Both the position numbers and the translations under genes were made by a program. The notes beneath the pieces were generated by a model that made no database searches, was not told the origin of the DNA, and was given only the letters and a program-made list of their open reading frames with translations. From the NCBI GenBank assembly GCA_036395835.1, contig DASWCW010000117.1, positions 1 to 31,781 on the forward strand: a stretch of 31,781 nt of DNA. The letters run 5' to 3'. This DNA is from AP-16 sp036395835 (lineage in GTDB: Bacteria; Pseudomonadota; Alphaproteobacteria; Rhizobiales; Xanthobacteraceae). This document shows positions 25,217 to 31,781 of the stretch, piece after piece; within the stretch, counting starts at the first letter, position 1; every line of letters starts with the position of its first letter.

Positions 25217-26254
25217 ATGGCTAGAAGCGACCTGCTCGTCTCCCTAGTGCGTGCCGGAGCCGCCGGGGATAGGTCGATGCTTGCATCGACTGTGGAAGCC
25301 CTTGTAGCCGAAGAGAAATCCCGCAGTCATCATGTCCTCGCCGACCGGCTGCAGCGGGCACTCCAGACCATCCCGATCACTCCCTCAAACGAATTACGCC
25401 GGCCCCAAGGCGCGGGGCGGGATTTTGTCATAGAGTCCGAACCCCGTATTCGGCTCGATGAACTTATTCTTTCCCTGCCAGCCGATCGCCTCACACGACA
25501 ACTCATCGAGGAGCAGAGCCGGGCAGATCTTCTTCGGGCCCAGGGTATGCAACCCCGTAACCGCGTCCTACTCTCGGGGCCGCCTGGCAACGGTAAAACG
25601 TCGCTTGCCGAAGCTATGGCCCAGGCCTTGGCTCTGCCTCTGCTAGCTGTGCGCTATGACTCGCTAGTTGGAGCTTATCTGGGCGAGACCAATGCGCGTC
25701 TTGCAAAACTCTTTGAGTATGCTCGCGCTACTCCGTGTGTATTGTTCTTCGACGAATTTGATGCAGTAGGAAAAGAGCGGGGCGATGTTCATGAGACTGG
25801 CGAAATCAAACGCGTCGTTTCATTCCTGTTGATGCAAATTGATCAATTGCCGAGTTACGTTATTGCCGTGGCAGCAACCAATCATGCCGAACTGCTCGAT
25901 CGTGCCGTGTGGCGCCGATTCCAATTACGTATTGACATGCCAGCGCCCGATGCTGCACGGAGGGCAGTTTTAATCTCACGATTTTTTGAAATCTGGCGCG
26001 ACGATCCAGGTACATCAGCAGAACGGTTGGCCGAACGTTTGGGTCCGGTAAGCTTTGCCGAAGTTGCCGAGTTCTGCCATAACGTGCGTAGAAGATATAT
26101 TCTATCACAGGGCGGTGAGTCGCTGAAGCGGATCGTCGCTGAGGAAATCGAGCTTTGGGCGTCACGCGTGGCGCCATGGTCCTATGGCGAACCCACCTCA
26201 ATATCCTCTTCTCCGGCTCGATCCGCCCGACCGAGGCGGTCGAAAGACGCGTAA
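25217..26254 (+). CDS. AAA family ATPase, partner of S8 protease
   Basis: A 345-aa cytosolic AAA ATPase. A helical N-terminal region (1-60) and linker precede one AAA module (about 75-260). Walker A is GPPGNGKT (121-128), a pore-loop-like segment follows (YDSLVGAYLGET), Walker B is VLFFDE (175-180), sensor 1 is N222 in AATNH, and paired arginines R233-R234 are at the arginine-finger position (LDRAVWRRFQ). It resembles the classical ring-forming unfoldases. There is no membrane segment. The ATG at 25217 has an AGG about 9 nt upstream. Its 3' end overlaps the protease gene by 71 nt. Likely roles are activation of, or substrate delivery to, the protease, which is inference. Confidence 0.88.
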   Translation: MARSDLLVSLVRAGAAGDRSMLASTVEALVAEEKSRSHHVLADRLQRALQTIPITPSNELRRPQGAGRDFVIESEPRIRLDELILSLPADRLTRQLIEEQSRADLLRAQGMQPRNRVLLSGPPGNGKTSLAEAMAQALALPLLAVRYDSLVGAYLGETNARLAKLFEYARATPCVLFFDEFDAVGKERGDVHETGEIKRVVSFLLMQIDQLPSYVIAVAATNHAELLDRAVWRRFQLRIDMPAPDAARRAVLISRFFEIWRDDPGTSAERLAERLGPVSFAEVAEFCHNVRRRYILSQGGESLKRIVAEEIELWASRVAPWSYGEPTSISSSPARSARPRRSKDA

Positions 26255-28709
26255 GCCAGGCGGTTTTGCACGCGTTCGAAAATTCAATCCTGCCGAACAG
26301 CGCAATAGGCGTCCAGGTCTAGTTCTTGGCGGCTTGGCTCAATTCATGGCCGAGGGTCGCGATCCACTGGAACTGCGTGCCGATCCTGCGGGCCTTGCTC
26401 CTGAGCGGTTGTTGGTGTTCGAACTTACCGGCAACATCCAGAACTTCGTCCGCGCCGCAGCTCATGTTCCGGGATTAGAATTCATCGACGCTGAGGACTT
26501 GGAAGGCGATGAGGAGGACAAAAATCCTTCACTATATTTGATGGTCCCCAATTCCGCAGCGCTCCGACAAATGGTCAGCTTGTGGAATCGTTTTCAGGCG
26601 AGCCAAGCGCTCCCAGAAGGACTTGGGCCTTGGCGCGACCTGTTTGAGCAACTTCGGGACCTTCGGCCTTGGGGACCGCAGGATCGGGCATCTCCGGAGG
26701 ATATCGAAATTCTCGCGCAGGAGCGTGCGGATGCCCGAGGCATGGTGCGGATGGAACTCGAACTGGTGTTCCGCGACTCCGAAGCAGGTATTGAAGCAGA
26801 TGCCTTAGACGCTGTGGCGGCAGGTGGCGGAGAGCTTGTCACTAGGACCCGCATTGAGGGCGCAAAGTACCATGCGCTGCTCGTCGACGTTCCGCAGGCC
26901 GAATTACAGCGTGTGATGGCTCGCGGCCAAGAAGGATTAGTGGCCGCCGAGTCGGTAATGCATATACGGCCGCAGAGTGCTTTGCATATCACCGTTGTTG
27001 AAGCACAGGAGGGAGTGGCTCCCGCGCCGGCGCCATTGCCCGAAGGAGATCCGATAGTCGCTCTCTTTGACGCCGTGCCTCTAACTGGCCATCCCAGGCT
27101 CGATGGTCGTTTGTCCGTCTATGATCCTTTCGGGCTCGAACCGCTCGCAGTAGGTCTTCGGGTTCATGGTACGGCAATGGCCTCGGCCGTAGTTCATGGA
27201 GATATAGCCGGCGCAGCGATGCCAACATTGCGCCGCCGAGTCTTTTTCTTGAACGTCATGTTTGCCCCTCAGGCGCCGAATCAGGACGAGCGTTTTCCTG
27301 ACCGTCTACCCGCCGACCTATTCCACGAGGCCGTTGTGCGCCTCAAGGACGGTGCAGATCCAGCTGCGCCAAGCGTCATTGTGATCAGTGCATCGCTAGG
27401 CGATCGCAATAAGCCATTCACTAGGCGGATGTCAGGTTGGGCCCGTGTAATCGACTATCTCTCTCACAGGTACGGTCTGCTGTTTGTAATTAGCGCCGGT
27501 AATCACATTGATGATCTAGTCACGGACAATATGACTAGTGTGGAGTTCGAAGCTCTTGATGTGGGTGAGAAAGCTCGCGCCGCTTTACGAGCCAGTGCTG
27601 CAGCTATGGCGCATCGGCGGATTTTAGCTCCCGCCGAGTCAATGAATGCCTTAACGGTAGGTGCGCTCCATAGCGATAACATTCCTACCGGCCCGCTGCC
27701 GGCCTCGACATTCGACGTTTGGTTGGACACAGGCCTCTGCACCGTTTCCAGCGGTCTGGGGCCTGGGATCAGCAACGCAGTAAAGCCAGATGTGCTCGCA
27801 CCTGGGGGCCGCCATCACGTTCGTCTGCTACCAAACGGGGCCGTTCATTTATTGCGCCCGATCGGAAAGAACTCCAGTTTGCTGGGCGGTATCCTCGTGG
27901 CGGCTCCGCCTGCTCCGCCTGCCTATGACCCCAACACGACGGGTCGTAGTGTCGGAACCAGCATTGCCGCTGCAATTACAACAGGGGTGGCCGCGCGGGT
28001 ACATGAGGGCTTGGAAGCCGCCTATGATGATTTCCTTGCTATTCCGGATTCGCAACGGGCTGTGCTCTTGAAAGCACTTCTCGTGCACTGCGCCCGATGG
28101 ACCGCAGCTCGCGATCTGATCATCGAAGTTATCGGTCCTACGGACAACAAGTTTGCCGTTCGACAGAAGGATAATGTTAGACGGTACTTAGGATACGGCG
28201 CAATTGATATGGGGATGGTTCTTGATTGCGCCACGGATCGGGCCACGTTGTGGGCTGTTGGCCGACTACAGCGGGGGGAGTCCCACACCTTTTCGGTGCC
28301 ATTGCCAGCCGTTATGTCTGGCAATCCACAACTCCACGAGCTTTCAGCAACGATCGCGTGGTTTGCGCCCCCTCGTGTAGGTAGCACCAGCTATCGTGGA
28401 GTCCGTCTCAAGATTGTGGAACCCAGTGAATCCGTTGCGTTGTTTGCGGTGAAAGCTTCTGGTAACCAACCGGATTCCAATCAGGTACATCGAGGCACGG
28501 TTATCCACCGCCGTTGGGAAGGCACTAAGGCAGCTGCTCTGGCAATCGACTCGACTTTTGAGCTGATGGTCCAGCGTGAGCCGGATGAAATCGATGATTT
28601 GACGCCCTACGCCGTCGTCACCACCGTGACCATGCCGGGTGTCGCAGAGGTGTACACTCAAGTGCGAGATCGCATAGGTATTAAGCCCAAAGTGTCAGTA
28701 ATAACCTAA
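26184..28709 (+). CDS. Cytoplasmic subtilisin-like (S8) serine protease
   Basis: An 841-aa protease with no signal peptide. Residues 1-170 form a basic N-terminus and a first alpha/beta region ending in RPWGPQDR; residues about 185-270 look like an I9-type inhibitory prodomain (ALLVDVPQAELQRVMARGQE, AAESVMHIRPQ). The S8 domain (about 288-690) has Asp296 (VALFDAVP), His328 (VHGTAMAS), oxyanion Asn440 (ISAGN) and Ser593 (GTSIAAAITTG), plus KPDVLAPGG (534-542). The last 150 residues are a beta-rich domain. All catalytic residues are present, so activity is expected. It overlaps the AAA gene by 71 nt in another frame, pointing to translational coupling. Function unknown; defence or protein quality control are the main options. 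Confidence 0.88.
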   Translation: MANPPQYPLLRLDPPDRGGRKTRKPGGFARVRKFNPAEQRNRRPGLVLGGLAQFMAEGRDPLELRADPAGLAPERLLVFELTGNIQNFVRAAAHVPGLEFIDAEDLEGDEEDKNPSLYLMVPNSAALRQMVSLWNRFQASQALPEGLGPWRDLFEQLRDLRPWGPQDRASPEDIEILAQERADARGMVRMELELVFRDSEAGIEADALDAVAAGGGELVTRTRIEGAKYHALLVDVPQAELQRVMARGQEGLVAAESVMHIRPQSALHITVVEAQEGVAPAPAPLPEGDPIVALFDAVPLTGHPRLDGRLSVYDPFGLEPLAVGLRVHGTAMASAVVHGDIAGAAMPTLRRRVFFLNVMFAPQAPNQDERFPDRLPADLFHEAVVRLKDGADPAAPSVIVISASLGDRNKPFTRRMSGWARVIDYLSHRYGLLFVISAGNHIDDLVTDNMTSVEFEALDVGEKARAALRASAAAMAHRRILAPAESMNALTVGALHSDNIPTGPLPASTFDVWLDTGLCTVSSGLGPGISNAVKPDVLAPGGRHHVRLLPNGAVHLLRPIGKNSSLLGGILVAAPPAPPAYDPNTTGRSVGTSIAAAITTGVAARVHEGLEAAYDDFLAIPDSQRAVLLKALLVHCARWTAARDLIIEVIGPTDNKFAVRQKDNVRRYLGYGAIDMGMVLDCATDRATLWAVGRLQRGESHTFSVPLPAVMSGNPQLHELSATIAWFAPPRVGSTSYRGVRLKIVEPSESVALFAVKASGNQPDSNQVHRGTVIHRRWEGTKAAALAIDSTFELMVQREPDEIDDLTPYAVVTTVTMPGVAEVYTQVRDRIGIKPKVSVIT

Positions 28710-28871
28710 CTATGTCTGACAGAGCGGGCTCACCGCGCTGACGTCCTGCATAGCCAAATGTGCGACGTCGAAAGGTCCCGGCGCGTCCGCGGCACAAATT
28801 TACCTCGTCTCCTGTGCAGATCGGGCCGCCCGCCGCTAGGCGCGCCGCGGGCGCGGCGGTATCAAAGCCTT

Positions 28872-29450
28872 GTGGGCGCACGCGCGATTCGCATCCTCGG
28901 CATCGATCCGGGGCTCCGCCGCACCGGCTGGGGCATCGTCGAGATTTCTGGCAATCGACTTTCGTTTCTCGGCTGCGGCCGCGTCGAAACCAACGATCGG
29001 GAAGCCCTGGCCTCGCGGCTGGCGACGATCCATGCCGGGCTCGCGCGCGTGATCGCGCAATTTGCGCCGCAGGAAGCCGCCGCCGAGGCGACCTTCGTCA
29101 ACAAGGACGCCGGCGCGACGCTGAAACTCGGCCAGGCCCGCGGGGTCGCCCTGCTGGCCGCCGCGCAGGCGGGGCTCTCGGTTGCCGAATACGCGCCCAA
29201 TCTCGTGAAAAAGACCATCGTGGGCGCCGGCCATGGCGACAAGGCGCAGATCCGCATGATGATCGGCGTGCTGCTGCCGAAAGCCGACCCGGAGACGGAG
29301 GACGCCGCCGACGCGCTTGCCATCGCGGTCACCCATGCGCATCACCGCGGCGCCGCGCTGCTGCGCGCCCGTTACGAACCAAGTTCCAAGGCGCGGCAGG
29401 CGAAAGCCGGCGAATCCGTTAGAATCGCCGCGAAGCCCGGGGTCCCATGA
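28872..29450 (+). CDS. ruvC: Holliday junction resolvase RuvC
   Basis: A 192-aa endonuclease that cuts Holliday junctions in recombinational repair. It begins IRILGIDPGLRRTGWG, with the first catalytic aspartate in GIDPG, then AAAEATFVNKDAGATLKLGQARG and PNLVKKTIVGAGHGDKAQI, and ends the catalytic core with DAADALAIAVTHAHH. The chosen start is GTG at 28872, the only start near the conserved N-terminus; the frame is open upstream to 28758 but that sequence is not RuvC-like and lies at the island edge. A C-terminal tail of about 25 residues is extra. It overlaps ruvA by 4 nt (ATGA). Confidence 0.93.
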   Translation: MGARAIRILGIDPGLRRTGWGIVEISGNRLSFLGCGRVETNDREALASRLATIHAGLARVIAQFAPQEAAAEATFVNKDAGATLKLGQARGVALLAAAQAGLSVAEYAPNLVKKTIVGAGHGDKAQIRMMIGVLLPKADPETEDAADALAIAVTHAHHRGAALLRARYEPSSKARQAKAGESVRIAAKPGVP

Positions 29451-30064
29451 TCGGCAAGCTGACCGGCACGCTCGACAGCTACGGCGAGGATTTCATCATC
29501 GTCGACGTGGGCGGCGTCGGCTACGTCGTGCACTGCTCGGCCCGCACGCTCCAGGCGCTGCCGGCGCCCCGCGAGCCCGTCGTGCTGGCGATCGAGACCC
29601 ATGTGCGCGAGGACCAGATCCGGCTGTTCGGGTTTCTCACGCCGGTCGAGCGGGAATGGTTTCGCCTGCTGCAGACCGTGCAGGGGGTCGGCACCAAGGT
29701 CGCGCTCTCGGTGCTGGGCACGCTCGCGCCTGCGGATCTCGCGAGCGCGATTGCGCTGCGAGACAAGGCGATGGTCGCGCGCGCGCCCGGGGTCGGCCAA
29801 AAGGTCGCCGAGCGCATCGTCACCGAGCTGAAAGACAAGGCGCCGGCCTACGCGGCGGTCGATCCCGCGGTGATCCGGCTTTCCGGCGCGATCGAGGAAC
29901 GGCGGGCGCCGCAGCCCGTCGCCGACGCCGTCTCGGCGCTGGTCAATTTGGGCTATGGCCAGCCGCAGGCGGCGGCCGCGATCGCGGCGGCGGCCCAGAG
30001 CGCGGGCGAAGCCGCCGATGCCGCAAGCCTCATCCGCCTCGGCCTGCGGGAGCTTTCGCGATGA
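29447..30064 (+). CDS. ruvA: Holliday junction branch migration protein RuvA
   Basis: A 205-aa DNA-binding subunit of the RuvAB complex. Domain I starts MIGKLTGTLDSYGEDFIIVDVGGVGYVV; domain II contains the helix-hairpin-helix motifs VQGVGTKVALSVLG and APGVGQKVAERIV; domain III (about 150-205) includes VSALVNLGYGQPQAAAAI and contacts RuvB. The ATG overlaps the ruvC stop. Length is normal. Confidence 0.96.
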   Translation: MIGKLTGTLDSYGEDFIIVDVGGVGYVVHCSARTLQALPAPREPVVLAIETHVREDQIRLFGFLTPVEREWFRLLQTVQGVGTKVALSVLGTLAPADLASAIALRDKAMVARAPGVGQKVAERIVTELKDKAPAYAAVDPAVIRLSGAIEERRAPQPVADAVSALVNLGYGQPQAAAAIAAAAQSAGEAADAASLIRLGLRELSR

Positions 30065-30112
30065 GCGAAAACAACAAAGAACTCGGTCGCTCGCATCGGG
30101 CGCGGCGCCGAC

Positions 30113-30309
30113 CCCAATCGGCTCCCTCCCCCCTTGAGGGGGAGGGGCGGGGAGGGGGGTGTTTGTTTGATTCGGCGGGCTTTGTACCCCCCTCCCGGCT
30201 CGCGCGCAGAACGCGCGAGCCGACCTCCCCCACAAGGGGGGAGGTAACCGGAGCGAGCCGCCAGCCATTTGCGATTGCCGTCCCCCACAAGGGGGGAGGT
30301 ATCTGGAGC
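30113..30309. repeat. Palindromic and direct repeat element between ruvA and ruvB
   Basis: The 262-nt gap between ruvA and ruvB is filled by repeats: a GC-rich palindrome at about 30121-30150 (CCTCCCCCTT/GAGGGGGAGG), a perfect 10-bp hairpin at 30197-30221 (GGCTCGCGCG and CGCGCGAGCC around a 5-nt loop), and two direct copies of CCCCCACAAGGGGGGAGGT followed by a C-rich/GGAGC end (30227-30254 and 30282-30309). These are of the widespread rhizobial intergenic repeat type. No ORF is supported. Confidence 0.75.
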
Positions 30310-30326
30310 ACGCGGCGAGGCCCCGC

Positions 30327-31385
30327 ATGATCACGCCGCGCCGCCTCGTCACCGCCGAGCGCCGCGAGGAAGACGTCGCGGAGGCGCCGCTGCGCCCGCA
30401 GCGGCTCGACGAATTCATCGGCCAGGCCCAGGCGCGGTCCAATCTCGAAGTCTTCATCGCGGCGGCGAAAGGCCGCCGGGAGGCGCTCGATCACGTGCTG
30501 TTCGTCGGTCCGCCAGGTCTCGGCAAGACCACGCTCGCGCAAATCGTCGCCCGCGAGCTCGGCGTGAATTTCCGCGCCACGTCCGGTCCGGTGATCGCCA
30601 AGGCCGGCGATCTCGCCGCGCTCCTGACCAATCTCGAGGATCGCGACGTGCTGTTCATCGACGAGATCCACCGGCTCAATCCGGCGATCGAGGAAATCCT
30701 CTATCCGGCCATGGAGGATTTTCAGCTCGATCTGATCATCGGCGAGGGCCCGGCGGCGCGCTCGGTGAAGATCGATCTCGCGCGCTTCACGCTGATCGGC
30801 GCCACCACGCGCGCGGGACTGCTGACCACGCCGCTGCGCGATCGCTTCGGCATCCCGATCCGCCTCAACTTCTACACCGAGGCCGAGCTCGAGCAGATCG
30901 TCAACCGCGGCGCCCGCGTGCTCGGCATCGAGGTCGAGGCCGACGGCGCCAATGAGATCGCGCGGCGCGCGCGCGGCACACCGCGGATTGCCGGGCGGCT
31001 GCTGCGGCGCGTGCGCGATTTCGCTTCCGTCGCCGGCAGCCGCGCGATCGACCGGGCTGCCGCCGACCGGGCGCTCCTCGCCCTCGAAGTCGACATCGCC
31101 GGGCTCGACGCGATGGACCGGCGGTATCTCACCACGATCGCCGTGCATCACGGCGGCGGGCCGGTCGGGGTCGAAACGCTCGCGGCGGCGCTGTCCGAAC
31201 CGCGCGACGCGATCGAGGACATCATCGAGCCGTTCCTGATCCAGCGCGGCCTTCTGCAACGCACGCCGCGCGGGCGGCTGTTGACCTCGCACGCGTTCCG
31301 GCACCTCGGGCTCGCCGAGCCCGCGCGCGATGCCGGACAATTCCAGCTGTTCGAGGAAGGAGCACAGGATGGCGAGGGAGCGTGA
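30327..31385 (+). CDS. ruvB: Holliday junction DNA helicase RuvB
   Basis: A 352-aa AAA+ motor that drives branch migration with RuvA. Motifs: RPQRLDEFIGQAQARSNL, Walker A VGPPGLGKTTLAQI, Walker B LFIDEIHRLN, sensor 1 IGATTRAG, the arginine finger in LRDRFGIPIRL, and a C-terminal winged helix with PFLIQRGLLQRTPRGR. Length is typical. The start at 30327 follows GCGAGG about 8 nt upstream, just after the repeat element. Its end overlaps the decayed ybgC by 17 nt. Confidence 0.97.
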   Translation: MITPRRLVTAERREEDVAEAPLRPQRLDEFIGQAQARSNLEVFIAAAKGRREALDHVLFVGPPGLGKTTLAQIVARELGVNFRATSGPVIAKAGDLAALLTNLEDRDVLFIDEIHRLNPAIEEILYPAMEDFQLDLIIGEGPAARSVKIDLARFTLIGATTRAGLLTTPLRDRFGIPIRLNFYTEAELEQIVNRGARVLGIEVEADGANEIARRARGTPRIAGRLLRRVRDFASVAGSRAIDRAAADRALLALEVDIAGLDAMDRRYLTTIAVHHGGGPVGVETLAAALSEPRDAIEDIIEPFLIQRGLLQRTPRGRLLTSHAFRHLGLAEPARDAGQFQLFEEGAQDGEGA

Positions 31386-31596
31386 GCCGCGCATCTCTCG
31401 CAAGCCGGCGATCGAGCAATGGCCGCACCTCGGCGGCGAGATCCGCGGCGGCCGGCACGTGCTGCCGGTCCGCGTGTATTATGAGAACACCGACTTCTTG
31501 GTTGCCTATACATACAAGCTACCTGCGGTTCATGGAACGCGGGCGTTCGGAGTACCTACGCTTACTCGGAGTCAATCAGGTGGGTTGTTCGATTAG
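31369..31596 (+). pseudogene. ybgC: Decayed ybgC (acyl-CoA thioesterase), N-terminal part
   Basis: The frame from the ATG at 31369, with AAGGAG 7 nt upstream, begins with a 24-residue lead and then GGEIRGGRHVLPVRVYYENTDF, the N-terminus of YbgC thioesterase. The frame then breaks: YLRFMERGRSEYLRLLGVNQ continues in the next frame (31529-31577 approx.), and GLFD returns to the first frame before a TAG at 31594. Two compensating indels and a stop leave under half of the gene. The intact YbgC start occurs again at 31729, so this copy is redundant. An assembly error near the window end is possible. Confidence 0.65.
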
Positions 31597-31726
31597 GGAC
31601 TCGCCAAGGCCATGCGCATCGAGCAAGGCACGGTGACCCGCATCCTCGCCGGCCTATGTGGGGTTCAGCCCCGATTGCGATGGTTCTTCCGTGCGGGCCG
31701 CAGCCCGCCAGCAATTGTGTTGCGCT
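31597..31726 (+). pseudogene. Possible winged-helix (MarR-like) remnant
   Basis: After the ybgC break, the same frame reads GLAKAMRIEQGTVTRILAGL, like the recognition helix of MarR regulators, then GRSPPAIVLR and a stop. Only about 40 codons are left and neither end fits a gene. The resemblance is short and could be chance. Confidence 0.2.
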
Positions 31727-31728
31727 AG

Positions 31729-31781
31729 ATGAACGAACTCGATGGTGAAATCCGCGACGGTCGGCACACCATGGCCGTGCG
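31729..31781 (+). CDS. ybgC: YbgC acyl-CoA thioesterase, start only (cut by window end)
   Basis: An ATG at 31729 opens MNELDGEIRDGRHTMAVR, the N-terminus of the YbgC hot-dog thioesterase of the Tol-Pal locus. The gene runs off the end. Its 13 residues from DGEIRDGRH onward parallel the broken copy upstream (GGEIRGGRHVLPVR), so this appears to be the functional member of a tandem pair. Tol-Pal genes would be expected next. Confidence 0.6.
   Translation, partial: MNELDGEIRDGRHTMAV

Larger units (their letters stand above)
25077..28871. mobile_element. Accessory island between yebC and ruvC
   Basis: A ~3.8-kb segment that separates genes usually adjacent in this group. It carries only the AAA ATPase and S8 protease. 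Hand counts show the contrast: 28 of 60 bases are G or C at 25741-25800, against 43 of 60 at 30901-30960 in ruvB; codons such as TTA, CTA and AGT are frequent inside. The leader 25120-25215 is AT-rich. No integrase, transposase, tRNA or clear target repeat was found; the 8-mer CGTCCTGC occurs near both edges but may be chance. Edges are approximate. Confidence 0.6.

Noticed and set aside
25077..28871. CGTCCTGC 8-mer as attachment sites of the island
   Set aside because: Too short for significance and no integrase is present; kept only as a remark.
30227..30309. CRISPR-like direct repeats
   Set aside because: Only two copies, palindromic, with no further spacing units or cas genes; fits a dispersed intergenic repeat.

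Overview
The window is a GC-rich chromosomal segment from an alphaproteobacterium, most likely Hyphomicrobiales (Rhizobiales) close to Bradyrhizobium, Rhodopseudomonas or Xanthobacteraceae. The evidence is family content and order: RcdA/DUF1465, DUF1192, DUF4164-zapA-6S RNA-fau, yebC next to ruvCAB-ybgC, a cysteine-free L31, tkt-gap-pgk-class I aldolase, a CtrA-type box, and short palindromic intergenic repeats of the kind common in that group. Assignments come from reading motifs; no database search was run.

Layout. (1) 1-6.5 kb: minus-strand 1-Cys peroxiredoxin, exported DsbD-like protein, plus-strand YqgE, a large membrane c-di-GMP protein with a degenerate GGDEF (GGDQY) and intact EAL domain, and a quinone oxidoreductase. 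(2) 6.6-8.1 kb: DUF1192, a candidate small RNA behind a CtrA-like box, rcdA, rpmE. (3) 8.2-10.1 kb: an MsbA-like ABC exporter. (4) 10.1-20.8 kb: a ten-gene minus-strand run, tkt, gap, pgk, fda, ThiE-like, Sel1-repeat protein, inositol monophosphatase, MotA-like, MotB-like, GNAT. It combines central carbon metabolism with a proton-channel/peptidoglycan-binding pair. (5) 21.2-25.1 kb: plus-strand DUF4164, zapA, 6S RNA, fau, ymdB, an exported NTF2-like protein, yebC. (6) 25.1-28.8 kb: an accessory island splitting yebC from ruvC, holding an AAA ATPase and a cytoplasmic subtilisin-like (S8) protease with overlapping genes. Its base composition is clearly lower in GC. (7) 28.9-31.8 kb: ruvC-ruvA, a repeat element, ruvB, a decayed ybgC copy, and the start of a second, apparently intact ybgC cut by the window end.

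Main points of interest. The AAA-S8 pair is the best candidate for an undescribed system: all catalytic residues are present in both partners, there is no signal peptide, the genes are overlapped and probably translationally coupled, and the pair sits as foreign DNA in a conserved housekeeping locus. It looks like a two-component unfoldase/protease conflict or quality-control module, but its function cannot be read from sequence. Second is the ~97-nt three-hairpin RNA at 6892-6988 with anti-Shine-Dalgarno loop motifs, placed between a CtrA-like site and rcdA, whose family acts in CtrA proteolysis. Third is the tandem broken/intact ybgC at the right end.
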